Shown here: in pieces, positions 57,695 to 64,000 of the stretch
Layout of the letters: each line of letters starts with the position of its first letter
Position numbering within the stretch: the first letter of the stretch is position 1
NCBI RefSeq assembly: GCF_001027925.1
Contig: NZ_LECT01000044.1
Coordinates: 496,001-560,000 of the forward strand
From: Rhodopirellula islandica
GTDB taxonomy: Bacteria; Planctomycetota; Planctomycetia; Pirellulales; Pirellulaceae
Length of the DNA: 64,000 bases
Direction of reading: 5' to 3'
The notes under the pieces: generated by a model
Databases searched by the model: none
Told to the model about the DNA's origin: nothing
What the model saw: the letters and a program-made list of their open reading frames with translations, nothing else
Position numbers and translations under genes: made by a program

Positions 57695-60076
57695 ATGCAC
57701 TTCCAGTCCTTGATGAATTCCAACGTGTTGCATTTTCGACGACCTCGCCGCCTTCACCGCATGGTTCGGAACAGCATTCTGTTCCTGATGCTCTGTGTTT
57801 TGGGTGCAACCAGTGCGCAAGCTCAGTTGCTCAACTACGCCGACTCTGGCCGGCCGGAAGCTCCCGGTTTGGAGCTGTTGCAAGAAGAGCCTCATGACCT
57901 GATCTTCTTCACGGAAAAGGCCGGTGGCGGTTGGGTGAAAACTCGGTTGCTGGAGTTGCCGAGGCGAGAGATGCCAGCTTCCCCCAGTGGGTCGTTGAAG
58001 TTCAGCATTGTCGGTGTGGAGCAGCAGGAGTTTGTTGCCAAATGGACGGACATCCAGAACATCGACTTTTGGGAAACACGGCTCGAACGAGAGACGGCGG
58101 AACGGATCAAGGCGGGTGATTTCGTCGGTGCTTATCCGTTCCTGTCCGTGCTGATTCGTGACTACCCGGCTCGGCCTGGCATGCGTCAATTGCGGACTGA
58201 GTTCCTGTGGCGAGATGCGGGGCGACGCGCTAAGAATCGAGAGTTCGGTGCGTCACTGGCCATGCTGGAGGAGCTGCGTCGCTACGCTCCCGAATACAAA
58301 ACACAAACGGTGCTGACCGCGATCGGCGCGTTGACGGATCAACTGATGGAACAACTCGTCAGCGATGGCAAGTTGGAGTTGGGCCAGCAACTGCTGGCTC
58401 GATTGGAACAGGAGTACCGGGGCCAGAATCTGTCTTCGATCAAGAAATGGAACGCTCAATTCCTGTCGATGGCGGAAGACAAACGGGACCTCGCCTTGGC
58501 GGCATTGGAAGCGAAGAACTACCGCGACGCACGCAAGTTTTCGCGCGAAAGCATTTTCCTGAAACCGGACATCGAAGGCGGCACGGAACTGGTTCGCAAA
58601 GTCGACCAGATCTACCCGCTGGTGAATGTCGGTGTGCTCCAAACGGCCACCGTGCTGGACCCGACTCGCTTGGACAACTGGGCCGCGCGTCGTGCTGGGC
58701 GGTTGCTGTACCGTGTCCTGTTTGAGATGCAGGGGGCCGGTCCCGAGGGTGGCGAGTACGAGTTCATTTTCGGCGACACCGAGCAGAGCCCTGACCGTCA
58801 GCGGTTTTCGATGTTCATTGAACCCGAGCGTTTGCCGGAACCGCTCAACAAGGTCGATGGCTTTTACCTCGCGGATGTTTTGGCGGAACGCGTCCAATCA
58901 GAATCACCGACTTACTTCTCGCCTTGGGCGGCCGCGGTTCAGGCCATCGGGCTGGACGGTCCCAAGCGGATTGACTGCATTTTGCGTCGTCCCAATGTGC
59001 TTCCGTCGGCGCTGATTCAGGTCACTGTCGATGGGTCCTGGTTCGGTGGCGAGCCTGGATCGCCGACGGGGGACTATCGCCGAGATGTCGTCGAAGGCGA
59101 CGTGGTGCGGTACGTTCTCAAAGGCGAGCCTCGCACCGAATTGCAGCCTCGAGAAATTGTCGAGATTCGAACCGAATCCGCCGCCGAAGGGGTCAGTAAA
59201 CTGCTGCAAGGCGAAGTCGACGTGTTGGACCAACTGTTCCCCGCCGATGCCGTGCGGTTGTCCAGCAACCGGAAGGTGCGAGTGGTCAATTATCCCTTGC
59301 CCAGCGTGCACATGCTGGTTCCCTGCAGCGACCACGAGTACCTCGCCGACAAGACATTCCGACGTGCGTTGGTGTACGGCACGAACCGCGAAGACATCCT
59401 CAACGGCGAGTTGTTGGAAAGCTTGGAAGTGCCTGGTTGCCGCGTGCTCTCCGGTCCTTTCCCTGCCGGGCTCGAAGACAATGACCCGCTCGGTTACGCC
59501 TACGACCAATCCATCGCACCTCGCAACTATGAGCCTCGTTTGGCGAAGTTGCTGATGACGATGACGACCAAACAAATGGAATCCGAGGCATCGCGCAAGA
59601 AGGAAAAACCACCGGAGCTGAAGCCGATTCGATTGGCGTTTCCGCCGGAGAACCTTTCCCGGATCGCTTGCGAGGCCATTCGCAGCCAGTGGCAGTTGTT
59701 GGGGCTTGAAATCGAGCTTGTCGAACTGCCGGTCGGTCGCGCGTTCCCGGATCCTGGCACCGCTGACATCGCCTATGTTTCCGCGGCCGTTTGGGAACCG
59801 ATCATTGACGCTCGACGAGTGTTGGGCCCCGAAGGCATGGCCGGCAGCACCGATCAATTGGTTGGTTTGGGGCTGCGTCGATTGGAAGAGTCAAAGAACT
59901 GGCGCGACGCTCGAGATCGTTTGTTAGATTTGCACGCGATCGCTCACCACGAATTGCCCGTGTTGCCGTTGTGGCAATTGGTTGATTCTTATGCCTACAG
60001 CCGAGAACTGCTGGGTGTGGGTTCCGACATCGTGTCGCTGTATCAAAACGCTGAGAAATGGCGGTTGAGTCAATGA
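57695..60076 (+). CDS. Exported protein with solute-binding (SBP family 5)-like domain
   Basis: 793 residues. After a basic N-terminus, a hydrophobic segment ending ATSAQA/QLLNYAD (about residue 44) is a signal peptide. Residues about 110-280 are helical and TPR-like (LFLS..., LALAALEAKNYRDARKFSRESI), and about 300-790 resemble the periplasmic oligopeptide-binding fold: LLYRVLFEMQ, YFLADVLAERVQSE, VDVLDQLFPADAVRLSSN, RALVYGTNREDILNGELL, PVLPLWQLVDSYAYS. There is no ABC permease or ATPase gene in the window, so a transporter role is doubtful. It begins 3 bp after the propeller stop and its own stop overlaps the next gene, so it is in the same operon. Confidence 0.72.
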   Translation: MHFQSLMNSNVLHFRRPRRLHRMVRNSILFLMLCVLGATSAQAQLLNYADSGRPEAPGLELLQEEPHDLIFFTEKAGGGWVKTRLLELPRREMPASPSGSLKFSIVGVEQQEFVAKWTDIQNIDFWETRLERETAERIKAGDFVGAYPFLSVLIRDYPARPGMRQLRTEFLWRDAGRRAKNREFGASLAMLEELRRYAPEYKTQTVLTAIGALTDQLMEQLVSDGKLELGQQLLARLEQEYRGQNLSSIKKWNAQFLSMAEDKRDLALAALEAKNYRDARKFSRESIFLKPDIEGGTELVRKVDQIYPLVNVGVLQTATVLDPTRLDNWAARRAGRLLYRVLFEMQGAGPEGGEYEFIFGDTEQSPDRQRFSMFIEPERLPEPLNKVDGFYLADVLAERVQSESPTYFSPWAAAVQAIGLDGPKRIDCILRRPNVLPSALIQVTVDGSWFGGEPGSPTGDYRRDVVEGDVVRYVLKGEPRTELQPREIVEIRTESAAEGVSKLLQGEVDVLDQLFPADAVRLSSNRKVRVVNYPLPSVHMLVPCSDHEYLADKTFRRALVYGTNREDILNGELLESLEVPGCRVLSGPFPAGLEDNDPLGYAYDQSIAPRNYEPRLAKLLMTMTTKQMESEASRKKEKPPELKPIRLAFPPENLSRIACEAIRSQWQLLGLEIELVELPVGRAFPDPGTADIAYVSAAVWEPIIDARRVLGPEGMAGSTDQLVGLGLRRLEESKNWRDARDRLLDLHAIAHHELPVLPLWQLVDSYAYSRELLGVGSDIVSLYQNAEKWRLSQ

Positions 60077-61950
60077 GTATCGCAACCTTGTTTTCTGATT
60101 TCCGTTTTCTGCCACGGTGTGCGATTGGACTGATCGTCTTGTTCGTGACGTTCGGATCGCTCGCGTCTGCGCCGGCTCAGGAATCGGGTGCCGAAACCAC
60201 TGTCGTCGCGGATGCCAATGCAGAGGCTGATCCCGAGGCGGAGGCCGAGCCTGAGGAGCCACCACCGTTCGACTTTGCCCCTTACCGAACCTTGATTTGG
60301 GTGGCCTCCGATTCGCCGCGTGTGTCTGCCGACACGTTACGAGACGATTTGCAGAAGGTGCTGGATCGCGATTTTCATGCGGTGTGGCGAACGACGATTG
60401 CCGACGCACCCACGTCCGTTGCCTCGATGGCAATGCGCGTCCTGTCCGAAGTCGACTTCGACACGTTGGCTGCCACCGACCCGGTGATCGCGCTCAAAAA
60501 ATCTCACAATGACGCGGTTCGAATTCGTTTCGCAGGCGATGTGGGACGTTACGCCTCCAGCATTCTGACCACGCCAGGACGCATGGAAGAGGTGCGTTCG
60601 CGATTGGTTGGCGATCCAGGTTCCCCCAAGAATGCTTGGTTGCAAATCCTGCATCCGGTGGAGGGCGATGCGGTCGCGCTGAAAGAAGCATGGGCGACCG
60701 AGACCACGGAGGCCATCTTGGTCTCTCGCGGGATGGCGGAAACGCTGACGGAGCCCGAAGCCAAGATCATCGTGCCGCCGATCACTGGCCAAGTCATTGA
60801 TGCCGCCCAAGCCTATGACAAGATCTTCATCGTTCGAATTCGAACGGCGACCACGCCCATGAAGGTTGAAAGCGTGGAATTCGACACACTGATGCGGTAC
60901 TTCGGTGACACATCCAGCGCCACCGTGTCGAGTTTCAATCTGTTGCCCGAAGTGGTTGGCTCGACATTGCGAGATGTGTTTGCTCCCGTCGCTCGGATTG
61001 ATGATGCGGGGAAGAGCAACGCGGTGGGATTGGTGCGAGCATCCGGCTTGGTGACAGACAAGGAATCGCCTGCCCTCGTCCAGGTGGGCGACGTGTTGGT
61101 GCCGATGGTTCGCAAGGACGATCGCAACGGCAATCCGATTTCGATTGGGCCGCTCGACTGGGCCTACTTGCTGGCGAAAGAGTTGGATGGCAGACGCGTC
61201 AAGATGGATTTCCATGCAGGGCGTGCGGGCGGTTTGCAAGGTCGCAAGAATGCCAGGACGCACCGGATGGGACTGCGGATTCGGCCGCGGAAGGACCAGA
61301 CCCTGTTGCGTTTGCATGCCAAGGGTGACCCCAATCAGCCGCTGATTGGATACGAGATCTACGAAAAGGAACTGGAAGGCAAAAGCATGACGTTCATCGG
61401 ACGCACCGATTGGAACGGTCGCTTGGATGTCGAGTTTGCCAAGGACCAGCCACTGCGTTTGCTGTATGTCAAGAATGGTGGAGCGGTGTTGGCTCGATTG
61501 CCGATGGTCCCCGGGCACCATGCAAATGCTGTCGCGGATCTTGCCGGCGACGACATGCGGTTGCAGGCGGAATCCTACATCCGTGGCGTTCAGAACTCGA
61601 TCATCGACTTGCTGGCGATTCGTGAATTGTTCAAGGCTCGGATCATGATGCGGCTGGAACGAGGAGACCTCGAATCGGCCGAAGAGTTGTTGGAGGTGTT
61701 GCGGAACCAACCGACCAATGAACGGCTCGCCAATGACATGGGCAAGCGTCAGACCGAATTTATCAAAGCGATCGGCAAGAATGCCAATCAGCAACGCAAG
61801 GTCGACGAGATGTTCAGCGTGACCCGTGAGTTGCTGACCAAGCACATCAGCCCGAAGCTGGTGCGTGACTTGGAAGAGGCTGTGATCGAGTCCAAGGAAA
61901 ATGGCGGCAAGCTGCCGTCGAAGTCGGACGAGGAAGCTACAGCAGAGTAG
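60073..61950 (+). CDS. Exported protein of unknown family, last gene of the cluster
   Basis: 625 residues, not recognised. ATG 60073 overlaps the previous stop as ATGA. A signal peptide (RCAIGLIVLFVTFGSLASAPAQ, about residues 15-36) is followed by an Ala/Glu/Pro-rich stretch, then mixed alpha/beta regions with no enzymatic motif that I can name; a beta-rich middle has KMDFHAGRAGGLQGRKNARTHRMG, and the C-terminal 130 residues are helical (LRVLEEVL-type). It would be periplasmic. Its stop (61948-61950) lies inside the left arm of a long palindrome. The operon context is the only clue to function. Confidence 0.65.
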   Translation: MSIATLFSDFRFLPRCAIGLIVLFVTFGSLASAPAQESGAETTVVADANAEADPEAEAEPEEPPPFDFAPYRTLIWVASDSPRVSADTLRDDLQKVLDRDFHAVWRTTIADAPTSVASMAMRVLSEVDFDTLAATDPVIALKKSHNDAVRIRFAGDVGRYASSILTTPGRMEEVRSRLVGDPGSPKNAWLQILHPVEGDAVALKEAWATETTEAILVSRGMAETLTEPEAKIIVPPITGQVIDAAQAYDKIFIVRIRTATTPMKVESVEFDTLMRYFGDTSSATVSSFNLLPEVVGSTLRDVFAPVARIDDAGKSNAVGLVRASGLVTDKESPALVQVGDVLVPMVRKDDRNGNPISIGPLDWAYLLAKELDGRRVKMDFHAGRAGGLQGRKNARTHRMGLRIRPRKDQTLLRLHAKGDPNQPLIGYEIYEKELEGKSMTFIGRTDWNGRLDVEFAKDQPLRLLYVKNGGAVLARLPMVPGHHANAVADLAGDDMRLQAESYIRGVQNSIIDLLAIRELFKARIMMRLERGDLESAEELLEVLRNQPTNERLANDMGKRQTEFIKAIGKNANQQRKVDEMFSVTRELLTKHISPKLVRDLEEAVIESKENGGKLPSKSDEEATAE

Positions 61951-62090
61951 AACATTTGTCCCCAAATGTTTGCGTGACGGGTTTCTGTCTTCGAGCAGCG
62001 AGACGCGAATGGTTACCAATGGGATGGGGGGCGACGTGGCTTGACGTTCGAGAAATGCTCGACGGAACAGTAGGGGACAACTGTTCTACT
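61946..62090. repeat. Long inverted repeat between convergent genes (AGAACA family)
   Basis: 18-bp arms at 61946-61963 and 62073-62090 (one mismatch), with smaller hairpins inside. It contains the stop of the preceding gene and ends 3 bp before the ligA stop. Confidence 0.8.
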
Positions 62091-62092
62091 CT

Positions 62093-64000
<1,908 letters not shown>

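Noticed and set aside
60337-62019. Frame opposite the last gene of the Exb/Tol-like cluster
   Set aside because: Shadow frame; the plus-strand gene has an ATGA-coupled start and a signal peptide.

Overview
The window looks like a chromosome segment of a Rhodopirellula-type planctomycete. The evidence is a secreted iduronate-type sulfatase, a giant DUF11-repeat protein with the planctomycete N-terminal motif ending LENRRLLA, an AAA/metallophosphoesterase pair, squalene-cyclase-like repeat proteins, a metal-ribbon/ExbD fusion, TTG/GTG starts, and long intergenic inverted repeats. No phage, IS transposase, CRISPR array or rRNA was found. One tRNA (Phe, GAA) is present. Two genes run off the ends: cmk on the left and ligA on the right.

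Layout. 1-9.2 kb: cmk end, a cinA-type amidase, a sulfatase, a hypothetical secreted protein between two matching palindromes, a GT4 glycosyltransferase, an altronate/galactarate dehydratase-like enzyme, and sucC-sucD. 9.2-20.8 kb: groES-groEL, a reverse-strand phnZ-phnY-DUF5690 operon for oxidative phosphonate use, rpsB-tsf, a prenyltransferase-fold protein and flgK. Two inverted copies of a 64-bp repeat bracket this block. 20.8-26.1 kb: trpB, an O-methyltransferase, a class V aminotransferase, coaD and an AraC regulator. 26.2-37.8 kb: a YhaN/SbcC-like ATPase coupled to its metallophosphoesterase, a Cys-tailed PSP1-like protein, and the DUF11 protein. 37.9-46.2 kb: a surface-glycan neighbourhood (YejM-like membrane sulfatase-fold protein, GT2, flippase, FkbM methyltransferase, another GT), with a cyclase-repeat/HEAT-like protein. 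46.2-50.8 kb: a dihydrouridine synthase, an AlkP-superfamily phosphodiesterase, an AGCS symporter and tRNA-Phe.

50.9-62 kb holds the most unusual unit: seven codirectional genes encoding a single-pass TonB/TolA-shaped protein, a TolQ/ExbB channel, two ExbD/TolR proteins (one fused to an N-terminal Cys4 ribbon), a membrane-anchored PQQ-type beta-propeller, a solute-binding-like protein with no ABC permease nearby, and an exported protein of unknown family. I read it as a candidate proton-motive-force-driven envelope complex whose cargo or task is unknown. The window ends with ligA.

A recurring feature is that convergent gene ends are occupied by long inverted repeats (five of eight convergent junctions). 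Some repeat arms contribute the stop codon or the last codons of the adjacent gene.
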